A DNA stretch of 64,000 nt from assembly GCF_000015165.1 (NCBI RefSeq), contig NC_009485.1, positions 248,001 to 312,000 on the forward strand. The letters are read 5' to 3'. The notes beneath the pieces are model-generated. The model was not told the origin of the DNA. It searched no databases and saw only the letters and a program-made list of their open reading frames with translations. Positions 16,322 to 26,719 of this stretch are shown piece by piece. Numbering within the stretch: position 1 is the first letter of the stretch; each line of letters opens with the position of its first letter. A program made the position numbers and the translations under genes. Source of the stretch: Bradyrhizobium sp. BTAi1. GTDB taxonomy: Bacteria > Pseudomonadota > Alphaproteobacteria > Rhizobiales > Xanthobacteraceae.

Positions 16322-17086
16322 ATGACCTCGCCGGAACGTCCTGAATCGCAAGCCGATCGTGCCATGCCGCCGCTGCCGAAGGAGCGCTGGAAGGGACCGC
16401 CCGAGGGCATTCCGGACGAAGACCGGCCGCGCGGCAAAGGCTGCCTGAATCCGTTGATCATGGTCTGCAGCCTGGCGCTGATCGCGTGGGGGCTGTACGC
16501 GGCGATCTACTTCGCCTTCTTCGTTCGCTGGCACATGGGCGGGTACTTCGGCTTCTTCCTCGAGGGCTTGGCCGCGTCGATCGTCGGCGCCGTGCTGATG
16601 CTGTCTGCGCACCACCGATTGCGCCCCACGACCCCTGGCCGCCCGGAGGCCGCGAGCGGCTGTCTGCCGAGCGTCATGCTGATTGCCGGTGTCGTGCTGC
16701 TGCTGCCGGGGGCCTGTTCGATGCTGTTCGGGCTGAGCGCCATGGGCTCGATCACGCATATCGGCGATCCCAGCCCGCTGCTGACGGGCTTCACCCTGGG
16801 CGCTGTCGGTGTTGCCGCGCTGTGGTGGGGCGCCGCACGGCCCGCCGGTCTCGCCGGCCCGCTGATGGCGACCGGGATCGTGCTGGTGATTCCCGGCCTC
16901 TTTCTCGCCGTCTACGGCTTCAGCCGGCTGTATTGGATCAACCAGATGCCGTCCGTGCTGCTTCCGATCGGGCTGCTCGCCGGGGTGATCGGGATCCTCT
17001 ACGTCCGGGCGGCCCGGCAGCGCTGGCTGGCCGAAGCGTCAGCCGATCCGCCGGCCGAGTCACCCGGACCCGCTTCTGATTCCTGA
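16322..17086 (+). CDS. Six-helix membrane protein built from duplicated array units (array member 5)
   Basis: A 254-residue protein starting at the ATG at 16322, 10 bases after the previous stop. Residues ~40-95 hold KGCLNPLIMVCSLALIAWG and a second helix. Residues ~110-165 hold SGCLPSVMLIAGVVLLLPGA followed by CSMLFG, nearly the same as array member 1. A third pair of helices follows (AGPLMATGIVLVIPGLFLAV; VLLPIGLLAGVIGILYV). It therefore looks like a fusion of two or three copies of the small proteins encoded just upstream. The tail is polar and proline-rich. No catalytic motif recognised; function unknown. Confidence 0.75.
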   Translation: MTSPERPESQADRAMPPLPKERWKGPPEGIPDEDRPRGKGCLNPLIMVCSLALIAWGLYAAIYFAFFVRWHMGGYFGFFLEGLAASIVGAVLMLSAHHRLRPTTPGRPEAASGCLPSVMLIAGVVLLLPGACSMLFGLSAMGSITHIGDPSPLLTGFTLGAVGVAALWWGAARPAGLAGPLMATGIVLVIPGLFLAVYGFSRLYWINQMPSVLLPIGLLAGVIGILYVRAARQRWLAEASADPPAESPGPASDS

Positions 17087-17311
17087 AAGCAGTCATTGTT
17101 TTTTGGCGTTTTTCGCCTATATTGCGCCGCAACGCGTGAGGTCTGCCCGGTCCATTGGCCGGGTTTCCTATTTGGGGCTGCCGGTCCCTGCCGCCGAACG
17201 AGTTTCGCGAGCGCGCGTCGCAAAGCTAACAGCTTGATTCGACTATAACAAAGCGCGCGCCCCGCCGGGGACAGAGCACGGGCTCTTGAGAAAGCTTAGA
17301 AGACACCAACC

Positions 17312-19138
<1,827 letters not shown>

Positions 19139-19200
19139 GACGGCCACGGCCTTCACACCTCGCGGGCGTTGCGAGAGGCAGCGCCTCCACACACTCCGCC

Positions 19201-19313
19201 GTCATGCCCCGCGGAGGCGGGGCATCCAGTACGCCGCGGCCCGTCGGGGTCACATAACCGTCTCGGCGGACTGGATCACCTGCTTTCCGGGTGATGACAC
19301 CGCCTTGTGCGGC
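19201..19313. repeat. Palindromic intergenic repeat element
   Basis: The left end reads GTCATGCCCCGCGGAGGCGG then GGCATCCAGTAC. The right end reads CTGGATCACC...GGGTGATGAC, so the ends are inverted relatives of each other over about 110 bases. The left core matches the repeats at 1146-1231 and 48398-48440. It fills the gap between typA and the amine oxidase gene. Confidence 0.75.
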
Positions 19314-19350
19314 GATTTGACTGCCCACGCCAACGAGGTGGATTCGCCTC

Positions 19351-20598
19351 ATGAGCAGCCTCCCATCGTCGATCGACATTGCCATCATCGGGGCCGGCGC
19401 GGCCGGCCTCGGTGCGGCGCATGCGCTGCAGCGCAGGAGCGTCTCCTGCATCGTGCTGGAGGCCCGCGACCGCATCGGCGGACGGGCCCACACCATCATG
19501 GCCTCGCCTGACGTCACCTTCGACCTCGGCTGCGGCTGGCTGCATTCCGCGGACCGCAACGCGTTCGTGGCGATCGCCGAGCAGCTTTCCTTCGCCATCG
19601 ACAAGTCCCGTCCGCCGTGGCGCGACCAGGCCTATGAGGCCGCGTTCCCGCGCGAAGAGCGCGAGGAGTTCATCGGCGCGCTGGAGGCGTTCTTCACCCG
19701 CACGGCGGAAGCTGCCGCGCGCGGCCACGATGCCCCCGCGAGCGACTATCTCGAGCCGGGCAATCGCTGGAACGGCATGATCGATGCGATCTGCACCTAT
19801 CTGAACGGCTGCGAGCTGGAGCAGATGTCGCTGCTCGACTTCGAGGCGTATGCAGACACCGAGGTGAACTGGCGCATCCGCCGCGGCTATGGAGCCCTGG
19901 TCGCCGCCTACGGCGCCGGCCTGCCGATCGCGCTGAACTGCAACGTGACCCTGATCGATCATGGCGACACGCGCATCCGCCTCACGACCTCGCAGGGCAC
20001 CCTGACCGCCGACAAGGTCATCGTCACGGTGCCGACCAATCTCATCGCCGACGAGGCGATCCGCTTCAATCCACCGCTACCCGCGAAGGTCGAAGCGGCT
20101 GCCGGCCTGCCGCTCGGCCTCGATAACAAGGTGACGCTGGCACTCGACGGCTGGGAGCACCTGCCGAAAGATTCCGGCATGCGGGGCCGCAGCCACACCG
20201 CGCGCGTCGGCAGCTTCCAGCTGCGCCCGTTCGGTCAGCCCTGCATCGAGGGTTTCTACGGCGGCAGCTTCGCCCGCGAGATCGAGGCAGCCGGCGCGGG
20301 CGCGCTGGCGGCGCAGGCGATCGACGACGTCGTGGCGCTGCTCGGCCATGACATCCGCAAGAGCCTCAAGCCGCTCGCCGAGTCGCGCTGGGGCGCCGAC
20401 CCGTTCGCGCGCGGCGCCTATTCGCACGCGCTGCCCGGCCATGCCGGCAAGCGCGCGGTGCTGGCGGCCCCGGTCGACGATCGCCTGTTCTTTGCCGGCG
20501 AGGCCACGCCGCCGGATTTCTTCTCCACCGCCCATGGCGCCCGCGACAGCGGTGAGCGCGCCGCGCGAGAGGCGCTCGCATCGCTGGGGAAGCGCTAG
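19351..20598 (+). CDS. Flavin-containing amine oxidase family protein
   Basis: A 415-residue FAD enzyme. The N-terminal dinucleotide motif IAIIGAGAAGLGAAHALQRR is followed by VLEARDRIGGRAHT, the monoamine-oxidase-type FAD fingerprint. FDLGCGWLHS follows, and the C-terminal FAD block reads LFFAGEATPPDFFSTAHGAR with DSGERAAREAL. Family members oxidise amines or amine-like substrates, or act as desaturases; nothing here identifies the substrate. No signal peptide is seen, so it is probably cytosolic. It is monocistronic and convergent with the lysR gene, only 39 bases apart. Confidence 0.9.
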   Translation: MSSLPSSIDIAIIGAGAAGLGAAHALQRRSVSCIVLEARDRIGGRAHTIMASPDVTFDLGCGWLHSADRNAFVAIAEQLSFAIDKSRPPWRDQAYEAAFPREEREEFIGALEAFFTRTAEAAARGHDAPASDYLEPGNRWNGMIDAICTYLNGCELEQMSLLDFEAYADTEVNWRIRRGYGALVAAYGAGLPIALNCNVTLIDHGDTRIRLTTSQGTLTADKVIVTVPTNLIADEAIRFNPPLPAKVEAAAGLPLGLDNKVTLALDGWEHLPKDSGMRGRSHTARVGSFQLRPFGQPCIEGFYGGSFAREIEAAGAGALAAQAIDDVVALLGHDIRKSLKPLAESRWGADPFARGAYSHALPGHAGKRAVLAAPVDDRLFFAGEATPPDFFSTAHGARDSGERAAREALASLGKR

Positions 20599-20637
20599 CC
20601 TATCAGCCGTGGCTGCGCTCGCGCTGACGTGCCCCGA

Positions 20638-21522
20638 TCAACCCGCCGCGCTCACCATGCGCAGGAATTCGCGCGCGGCCTGGGTCTGGTGGTGCTGCTT
20701 GTGACGCAGGCTGTAGAAGTGCCGCTTGGGCAGCTCAATGTTGGCAATGGCGAGCAGGCCCGCCGTCACGGCCCGCATCACCACGAGGCGCGACAGCACC
20801 GTGACGCCGGCACCGGCCTCGACGGCGCCCCGCACCGCCTCGTTGGAGGGCAGATCGAACGCGATATCGAGCTGCGCCGGCGTGATGCCGAACCGGCCGA
20901 GCGCGGCTTCGAGCACGGCGCGGGTGCCCGAGCCTTGCTCGCGCAGCACCCATCGGGCCGCCTTCAGATCGCCGACCGTGAGGGACGCTGCCCGGCACAG
21001 CGGATGGCCGGCCGGCCCGACCAGCACCATCTCGTCCTCCGCGACCGGTTGCGCGGCGAGCAGGGGATCGTCGATATCGCCCTCGACGAATCCCAGATCG
21101 GCTGAGCCGTCCCGCACCTGGGCCGCGACCTGCTCGGTGTTGCCGATCGACAGCCCCAGCGTGATCGCCGGATGCGCGTCGTGGAAACGGTGAATGAAGG
21201 CCGGCAGCCAATAGCCGGCGATGGTCTGGCTCGCTGCCAGCGCCAGCCGTCCGCGCTTCAGGCCGGCGAGGTCGTCGAGCACGGTCTCGGCTGCGGCAGC
21301 GCGCGCCAGTACGGCTTTGGCTTCGACCAGAAACGCCTTGCCGGCCGCCGTCAGCACGATGCGGCGGCCGACGCGATCGAACAGCCTGGTCTGGTAGCGC
21401 GCCTCCAGCGCAGCGACCGCCGCCGACGTCGCCGACTGGGTCAGATGGAGCTCGCGCGCCGCCTGGGTGACGTGCTCGCGCGTCGCCACCGCAACGAAGA
21501 TCCTGAGCTGCTCGAGCGTCAC
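20638..21522 (-). CDS. LysR-family transcriptional regulator (YeiE/CbbR-like)
   Basis: A 294-residue regulator. The best start is a GTG at 21522, preceded by TAGGAG six bases upstream; translation reads M(V)TLEQLRIFVAVATREHVT. The HTH is AARELHLTQSATSAAVAALE and the rest is a periplasmic-binding-like effector domain (GRLALAASQTIAGYWLPAF, LREQGSGTRAVLEAAL). The SQTIA.YWLP pattern resembles CbbR and YeiE. It lies 8 bases after the stop of the yeiH gene on the same strand, so it is probably cotranscribed with its target instead of being divergent from it as is usual for LysR pairs. Confidence 0.92.
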   Translation of the reverse strand: MTLEQLRIFVAVATREHVTQAARELHLTQSATSAAVAALEARYQTRLFDRVGRRIVLTAAGKAFLVEAKAVLARAAAAETVLDDLAGLKRGRLALAASQTIAGYWLPAFIHRFHDAHPAITLGLSIGNTEQVAAQVRDGSADLGFVEGDIDDPLLAAQPVAEDEMVLVGPAGHPLCRAASLTVGDLKAARWVLREQGSGTRAVLEAALGRFGITPAQLDIAFDLPSNEAVRGAVEAGAGVTVLSRLVVMRAVTAGLLAIANIELPKRHFYSLRHKQHHQTQAAREFLRMVSAAG

Positions 21523-21530
21523 ATCGGCTC

Positions 21531-22598
21531 CTATGTCGTTAGCTTCACCAGCGCCAGGCTGAAGATCGCAATGAACAGGAAGGCCGCGAGGCCCAGCGCC
21601 AGCGGCCGCAGGCCCTTTGCTTTGAGCTTGACGAAATCCGTCTCCAGCCCCATCGCGGCCAGCGCCATCGACAGCAGGAAACCGGTGACGGTCACAATCA
21701 CCGTCTTCGCCTCGGCGGGCACCGTGATGACGCTGTTGATGCCGACCAGCGCAATGAAGCCGAACACGAACCAGGGCAATGGCGGCTGCGCGCTGACATG
21801 GTCTTGGCCGTGTCGGCGGGCGCGGCGTGTGGCCAAAAGGCCGAGCGTCAGCACCACCGGCGCCAGCAGCGTCACCCGCGCCAGCTTGGCGATGGTGCCG
21901 AACTCGCCGGCCTGCTGGCCCTGCTGGAAAGCGGCTGCGACCACTTGCGCGATCTCGTGAATCGAGGCGCCGCTCCACAGGCCGAAAGCGTGGGCGTCGA
22001 GTTGCAGCAGCGCCGGCAGCAGCGGGTAGGCGAACATCGCGATCGAGCCGAACACGGTGACGCAGGCCACCGCATAGGCGACGTCCTCGTCAGGCGCGCG
22101 CGTGACCGTGTTGGTCGCGATCACCGCGGATGCGCCACAGATCGAGGTGCCCGCGGCGATCAGTTCCGCCAGCTTGCTGTCGACCCCGAGCAGCCGCCCC
22201 ATCCACACCGTGAACAGGAACGTGCCAGCGAGGCTCAGCGCGATCACCGCGAGCCCACGCGCGCCGACCTCGACGATCTGTGCGGCCGTCAGCTGCAGGC
22301 CGAGCAGGATGATCGCGATCCGCAGCACGCGGCGCATCGCGAACGCGACGCCCGGCTTGGCCCGCACCGGCGTGCCGACGACGTTGTGAAGCGCCATGCC
22401 GGCCATGATCGCCAGGATCATCGGGCTGAACAGGCGGAAGCCTGGCAGCTGGTGGAGTCCGAAGGCACCGGCCGCGAGCGCGGCGGACAGCGCCAGCCCC
22501 GGCAACAGCAGTGAGAGACGCGTTGCAGGGGCGCGGGCATCTGCCCGATGAGCGACGACAGGGGCATCGGCGGTGAGATCGTGCGCAGGGGTGGCCAT
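21531..22598 (-). CDS. yeiH: YeiH/UPF0324 family putative sulfate exporter
   Basis: A 355-residue inner membrane protein with about ten helices. The ATG at 22598 has GGGAGAG six bases upstream. Family blocks are [63 protein letters not shown] and [18 protein letters not shown]. The family is annotated as putative sulfate exporters, sometimes linked to sulfonate or sulfite metabolism; evidence is thin. The downstream lysR gene is a likely regulator, and a palindrome-rich 90-base leader precedes the start. Confidence 0.9.
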   Translation of the reverse strand: MATPAHDLTADAPVVAHRADARAPATRLSLLLPGLALSAALAAGAFGLHQLPGFRLFSPMILAIMAGMALHNVVGTPVRAKPGVAFAMRRVLRIAIILLGLQLTAAQIVEVGARGLAVIALSLAGTFLFTVWMGRLLGVDSKLAELIAAGTSICGASAVIATNTVTRAPDEDVAYAVACVTVFGSIAMFAYPLLPALLQLDAHAFGLWSGASIHEIAQVVAAAFQQGQQAGEFGTIAKLARVTLLAPVVLTLGLLATRRARRHGQDHVSAQPPLPWFVFGFIALVGINSVITVPAEAKTVIVTVTGFLLSMALAAMGLETDFVKLKAKGLRPLALGLAAFLFIAIFSLALVKLTT

Positions 22599-22685
22599 GA
22601 AAAACTCTCCCAAACCAGCGGTTTCGGAGAGAATTTCATGCTGAAATCAATCGATCCAACGGATTATATCGGATGAATCGTTCGA

Positions 22686-22699
22686 ATCAATCGATTGAT
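22686..22699. promoter_or_regulatory. Candidate LysR operator upstream of yeiH
   Basis: ATCAATCGATTGAT is a perfect 14-base palindrome 88 bases before the yeiH start. A related half (AAATCAATCGATCC) occurs near 22643-22656, and the sequence between them is AT-rich (GGATTATATCGG). The position suits binding by the downstream LysR protein or another regulator; assignment is by position only. Confidence 0.45.
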
Positions 22700-22704
22700 C
22701 TGGC

Positions 22705-23115
22705 CTACTCGAGCACCCGCCGGCGCAGCTCGGCGTCCGGCACGAAGCACGAATCGTATTTGCCGAAGATCCGGTAGCGGTTGCGCGCGACCACGCTGTA
22801 CACGGCGTTACGGAGCGGCTTAGGCACCGCGAACAATGCCCGCGTCCAACCCCAGCCCGGCAGGTTCGACAGCACGGTGAGCGCCGCATCCGATTTGAGA
22901 TGCGCCCGGCCACCATGCACGACGGCGTTGGTGTCGGGTTCCTTGGGATCGATGCCGAACGCCTGCGCCAGGCGCGTGCCGTAAGGCGACTGGATCGGCG
23001 TGAAGCGGAAACGTTTGGCGGCGTCGCGGGCGATGACGAACTGCACCCAGCGCGAACAGAACACGCAGATGCCGTCATACAGGATCACGTCGTCATCGGG
23101 CCAGGTGGTCATCAT
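22705..23115 (-). CDS. DCC-family (DUF393) thiol-disulfide oxidoreductase-like protein
   Basis: A 136-residue protein. The DUF393 signature is at the N-terminus: VILYDGICVFCSRWVQFVI, giving the DGxCxxC pair (Cys17, Cys20), and it continues RDAAKRFRFTPIQSPYG. The family has a thioredoxin-like fold and is thought to be a thiol-disulfide oxidoreductase; targets are unknown. Its ATG overlaps the stop of the upstream SDR-DoxX gene (ATGA), showing translational coupling in a leftward operon of three genes. Confidence 0.92.
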   Translation of the reverse strand: MMTTWPDDDVILYDGICVFCSRWVQFVIARDAAKRFRFTPIQSPYGTRLAQAFGIDPKEPDTNAVVHGGRAHLKSDAALTVLSNLPGWGWTRALFAVPKPLRNAVYSVVARNRYRIFGKYDSCFVPDAELRRRVLE

Positions 23116-24434
23116 CGATTGTCCATTGTCAGCAGCGCGACCAGCATCAGCACGATCGCGGGTCCGGTCTTGACCAGAGCGCCGAGCGGCTCGAGCCAGA
23201 GATCAGGCGTCAACAGCGCGCATCCGGCCATGTAGCCGAGCGAGACGACAATGCCTGCAATCAGGCCGAACACAGCCGTCCGCCGGAATGAGATCAGGAC
23301 GCCGACCGAGATGTCCATCATGCTGGTGATGGCTGCGAACGGAATTGCGAAGCCCTCGGGCCAGCCGCGCGTGGTCAGGATTGCCGTCGTCGCGGGGAAC
23401 GACACGAACAGCGCGATGCTGCCCGAGGCGATCCAGAACAGCACCAGGCTGGTGATGATCAGCGCCTTGACCAGGAACAGCCGCGCAAACCATTTGTCCT
23501 GGATCGACGCGCCATGCCCGCCGATCGCGTCAGCCAGAGGCGTTGGCGTGAGGCCGGTGGCGGCGATCCAGGGCTGCGGATCGCCGCGGACGCCGCGGCG
23601 CAGCTCGGCCATCGCCGTGGTGCGGATCGGCGGCCTCCAGCCGAGCCAGCTCGATAGGTCGCCGGCAACAGCGCCGAGCTTGAGGACCGTCAGCGGCAGC
23701 GCGATGCGCGGCCACTGCACCGTGCCAAAGCTGCGGCGAAAGCCACCGATGACGTCGCCGAGCGTGACCGGCTGCGGTTGCATCAGGTCCCAGCTCACCG
23801 CACGGGTCGTCTCGTCATCGATCGGGCGCGTCGCCAGCCAGGCGACCGTCGCGGCGATGTCGGCCACCGCGACCGGCTGGAACGGCGTTGCCGCATCCTT
23901 CGCCGGCAGATCGAGCGGCAACGCGGCAAGCGCGCGAACCATCGCGCTGCCGCCATAGGCCGTGGGCGCGATCACGAAGCCCGGCCGCAGGATCGCGTAA
24001 GGGAACTCCGACGCGGCAATCAACCGCTCGGCCTCGCGTTTGGTCGTTGCGAACGCCGTGTGGTCCTCTTCGGCTGCACCGGGGATCGAGATGTGAACGA
24101 AGCGAACGTTACGGCCGCAGGCGGCGAACGCGGCGAGCAGCCGCGCGACGATATCGCGGTGCACGGCATCGGTGCTGCTGCCCGGACCATCCTGCAGCAC
24201 ACCCAGGCCATTGACGACCACGTCGATCTCATGGGCACGGATCAACCCTGCCAGAGCCGACGGATCGAGCGCCATGATCGGCAGCTCGATGTCCAGCGGC
24301 GACATTCGTTGTGAGGCCGAAAACGCCCGCGCCAGGCCGATCGTCACAAAGCCGCGCCGGCGCAGGTCGTCGGTGAGGTAGCGGCCGATCAGGCCGGACG
24401 CGCCGAGCACGAGGATGCGCGGATAAGCGGTCAT
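23112..24434 (-). CDS. NAD(P)-binding SDR-like protein fused to a DoxX-like membrane domain
   Basis: A 440-residue fusion. The N-terminal Rossmann half is an atypical extended SDR (NDUFA9-like): ILVLGASGLIGRYLTDDLRR, VVVNGLGVLQDGPG, FVHISIPGAAEED, TTKREAERLIAASEFPYAIL then RPGFVI. No YxxxK dyad in classic spacing is obvious, so it may bind cofactor without SDR catalysis. The C-terminal ~130 residues carry four helices (KWFARLFLVKALIITSLVLF, MMDISVGVLISFRR, IAGIVVSLGYMAGC), like DoxX/DoxD quinone-linked proteins. Neighbours are DUF2269 upstream and DCC downstream, suggesting a membrane redox function. Confidence 0.88.
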   Translation of the reverse strand: MTAYPRILVLGASGLIGRYLTDDLRRRGFVTIGLARAFSASQRMSPLDIELPIMALDPSALAGLIRAHEIDVVVNGLGVLQDGPGSSTDAVHRDIVARLLAAFAACGRNVRFVHISIPGAAEEDHTAFATTKREAERLIAASEFPYAILRPGFVIAPTAYGGSAMVRALAALPLDLPAKDAATPFQPVAVADIAATVAWLATRPIDDETTRAVSWDLMQPQPVTLGDVIGGFRRSFGTVQWPRIALPLTVLKLGAVAGDLSSWLGWRPPIRTTAMAELRRGVRGDPQPWIAATGLTPTPLADAIGGHGASIQDKWFARLFLVKALIITSLVLFWIASGSIALFVSFPATTAILTTRGWPEGFAIPFAAITSMMDISVGVLISFRRTAVFGLIAGIVVSLGYMAGCALLTPDLWLEPLGALVKTGPAIVLMLVALLTMDNR

Positions 24435-24447
24435 CGCCGGCTCCCGA

Positions 24448-24915
24448 TCAGAACGGCTTCGCGATCATCAGCCAGAGAATGGCCATGACCGACCCGAAGC
24501 CGGGAATGCCGCAGATGAACCAGCGGCGGAAGACGGTGAAATAGCGTGGCGGCAACGGCTGAGCATCGGCGTCGGCGGCGCGCGCGAGATCGCGCAGCTC
24601 GATCTGCATGAAGATGACCGGCACCCAGAACAGTCCCGCCAATGCATAGAGTACCAGCGACGTCGTCAGCCATCGCTCCGACAGCGACGTCGATGACAGC
24701 CACATCAGCGTGCCGCCGCTGATCGGCTGCAGCAGCACCGCCGACAGCGTGAACAGCATGTCGGCGATGACGACCACGCCCGCGGTTCGCGCGATGAACG
24801 CAGCCTGTCCGCTCAGATGCGCCATCAGCATGAAGAATGCGATCCCCGTCCCGGTGCCAAGAATGACGATGGCGCCGAGGACGTGCAGATATTTGACCAG
24901 GAAATACAGCGTCAT
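24448..24915 (-). CDS. DUF2269 integral membrane protein
   Basis: A 155-residue protein with four helices: LYFLVKYLHVLGAIVILGTG, a helix around GVVVIADMLFTLSAVLLQP, one around SLVLYALAGLFWVPVIFMQ, and a C-terminal helix ending WLMIAKPF. The KYLHVLG...G.G start and the P.SG segment are typical of DUF2269. I prefer the ATG at 24915 over that at 24918 because AGGA lies five bases before it. It is the first gene of the leftward operon with the SDR-DoxX and DCC genes. Function unknown; a redox role is inferred from neighbours. Confidence 0.87.
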   Translation of the reverse strand: MTLYFLVKYLHVLGAIVILGTGTGIAFFMLMAHLSGQAAFIARTAGVVVIADMLFTLSAVLLQPISGGTLMWLSSTSLSERWLTTSLVLYALAGLFWVPVIFMQIELRDLARAADADAQPLPPRYFTVFRRWFICGIPGFGSVMAILWLMIAKPF

Positions 24916-25323
24916 CATGGTCCTGCTTGCAGGGCTGCAGCCATCGGTCGCCGCCCTTCTTTGGCTCATCGATATCGCAGTGCGTGCGTGCTGTCCCGGC
25001 CAGGTTGGCGCGGCCGTCGCGCGCCTGTTCGTCCCAGCCGAAGCAAAGCGAACAATCATCGGAGGGCGTCGAGCGCCATCGTCCTGCCGAGCGGGAATCG
25101 TTCTCCGCCGGCACCGCGCGCGCGGCTGCTGCGGCCGGTCCGCTGCAGTTTGTCGTTGCCCGTCGCAGCTGACGGTTATTAAGCACCGTTGGCGCATGGG
25201 CATGTTGCGAATTTGTCCCTTTTCGGCACAGCTTTCCGCCACGGTGATGCCGAAAGTCCACAGGTTAACCGATCTTTAACGTGGCACCTTGAAGGCGCGC
25301 CGCCGACTTGCTTTGATCTCGTC
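24916..25323. other. Intergenic region between DUF2269 and GNAT genes
   Basis: About 400 bases between divergent starts. It should hold the promoters of the leftward operon and of the GNAT gene. Overlapping open frames on both strands lack ribosome sites and family features. Nothing else supported. Confidence 0.45.
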
Positions 25324-25833
25324 ATGAGCACAACCCTGATCGAAGTCCGTCCGGCCAAGGCTGCAGATGCGGCTGCGGTGGCGTCAGCCCATGATGAAGC
25401 TTGGCGTTCTGCCTATCAGGGAATCATCCCTGGCGCAGAGCTGGAGAAGCTGATCAACCGGCGCGGCCCCCAATGGTGGGACAGCGCGATCCGCAAAGGC
25501 AGCCGCGTCAGCGTGCTGGTGTTCAACGACAAGGTCGCAGGCTATGCGAATTACGGCCGCAATCGCGCCCGCAGCCTGCACTTTGACGGCGAAGTCTACG
25601 AGCTTTATCTGCGACCGGAATTTCAGGGGCTGGGGTTCGGTCGCCGGCTCTTTCAGGCCGCCAAGCGCGATCTCGCGCAAAGCGGGCTGAAGAGCATGGT
25701 GGTGTGGGCGTTGTCCGACAACGATCCCGCCACCGAGTTTTACCGTGCCTTGGGGGGCCGCATGGTCGCACGGTCGTCCGAGCGCTTCGGGCCGAAGTCG
25801 CTCGACAAGGTCGCCTTCGCCTGGACGAACTGA
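25324..25833 (+). CDS. GNAT-family N-acetyltransferase
   Basis: A 169-residue acetyltransferase starting at the ATG at 25324; the longer frame runs through promoter sequence. GNAT motif A is visible as VYELYLRPEFQGLGFGRRLF (Q-x-x-G-x-G pyrophosphate loop), with the following helix, and motif B as SDNDPATEFYRALGGRMVAR. The N-terminal helix (AHDEAWRSAYQGIIPGAEL) resembles proteins that modify small amines or protein N-termini. Acetyl-CoA is the expected donor; acceptor unknown. Monocistronic in appearance. Confidence 0.9.
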   Translation: MSTTLIEVRPAKAADAAAVASAHDEAWRSAYQGIIPGAELEKLINRRGPQWWDSAIRKGSRVSVLVFNDKVAGYANYGRNRARSLHFDGEVYELYLRPEFQGLGFGRRLFQAAKRDLAQSGLKSMVVWALSDNDPATEFYRALGGRMVARSSERFGPKSLDKVAFAWTN

Positions 25834-26035
25834 GTCCCGGCGAATTGCACCCGGACTGCTTGAACCCTGGACGCGTTAAGCGTTAACGCGGTCCTGAACT
25901 GAACTGAAGGTTTCGGATTGAGGTAGCTGTTGCGCAGCCGCGATTTTTTTGCGACTGCGAATATGAGCGCTCAGCTCGCGAGTGTCCGACCCTCAAACGT
26001 TCAAATTCTCAAAGTTCAAGTTCTACGGAGCATCC

Positions 26036-26572
26036 ATGCGCATCGACGCCATCCCGATCGGGAAAGATCCGCCGCGCGAGGTCAACGTCGTCATCGAAGT
26101 GCCGGTCGGCGGCGAGCCGATCAAGTACGAGCTCGACAAGGAGGCCGGCACGCTGTTCGTCGACCGCTTCCTGTATACGGCGATGCGCTACCCCGGCAAT
26201 TACGGCTTCATCCCGCACACGCTCTCCAATGACGGCGATCCCTGCGACGTGCTGGTTGCCAACACCCGTGCGATCGTGCCCGGCGCGGTCATGAGCGTTC
26301 GCCCGGTCGGCGTGCTCATCATGGAGGACGAGGCTGGCGGCGACGAGAAGATCATCGCGGTGCCGTCCTCGAAGCTGACGCAGCGCTATGACAAGGTCCG
26401 CACTTATTCCGACCTGCCGGACATCACCCTGCAGCAGATCCAGCACTTCTACGAGCACTACAAGGATCTCGAGCCCGGCAAATGGGTGAAGGTGCTGCGT
26501 TGGGGCAATGCCGACGACGCCCATCAGCTGATCAGCGAGGGCATCGCCCGCGCCAAGGCGGCGAAGAAGTAG
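26036..26572 (+). CDS. ppa: Inorganic pyrophosphatase
   Basis: A 178-residue family I soluble pyrophosphatase that hydrolyses PPi to drive biosynthetic reactions. The ATG at 26036 follows GGAG five bases upstream. The active-site blocks are [28 protein letters not shown], and DGDPCDVLV, the last being the family signature D-[GN]-D-P-x-D with its metal-binding aspartates. [15 protein letters not shown] follows. Length and order are standard for bacterial Ppa. It is convergent with folD, with a palindromic repeat between them. Confidence 0.97.
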   Translation: MRIDAIPIGKDPPREVNVVIEVPVGGEPIKYELDKEAGTLFVDRFLYTAMRYPGNYGFIPHTLSNDGDPCDVLVANTRAIVPGAVMSVRPVGVLIMEDEAGGDEKIIAVPSSKLTQRYDKVRTYSDLPDITLQQIQHFYEHYKDLEPGKWVKVLRWGNADDAHQLISEGIARAKAAKK

Positions 26573-26640
26573 GGTTGTTGTTCGAGTCAGCCCGGCGCCG
26601 CGGAATCGCAAACCGCGCGGCGCCGGCGCCTCTGATCTCC

Positions 26641-26691
26641 AGAGCATGATCCGGACAGGTGGAAACCGGCTTTCCGAAAGATCATGTCCAA
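26641..26691. repeat. Imperfect palindromic repeat between convergent genes, copy 1
   Basis: AGAGCATGATCCGGACA ... ACCGGCTTTCCGAAAGATCAT with inverted ends (GAGCATGATCCGGA / TCCGAAAGATCATG). A second copy lies at 56763-56813. Both occupy the gap between convergent genes, so they may act as bidirectional transcription stops. Confidence 0.8.
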
Positions 26692-26719
26692 GCAAAGCTT
26701 GGCCCGTCGGGAAGAAGGC

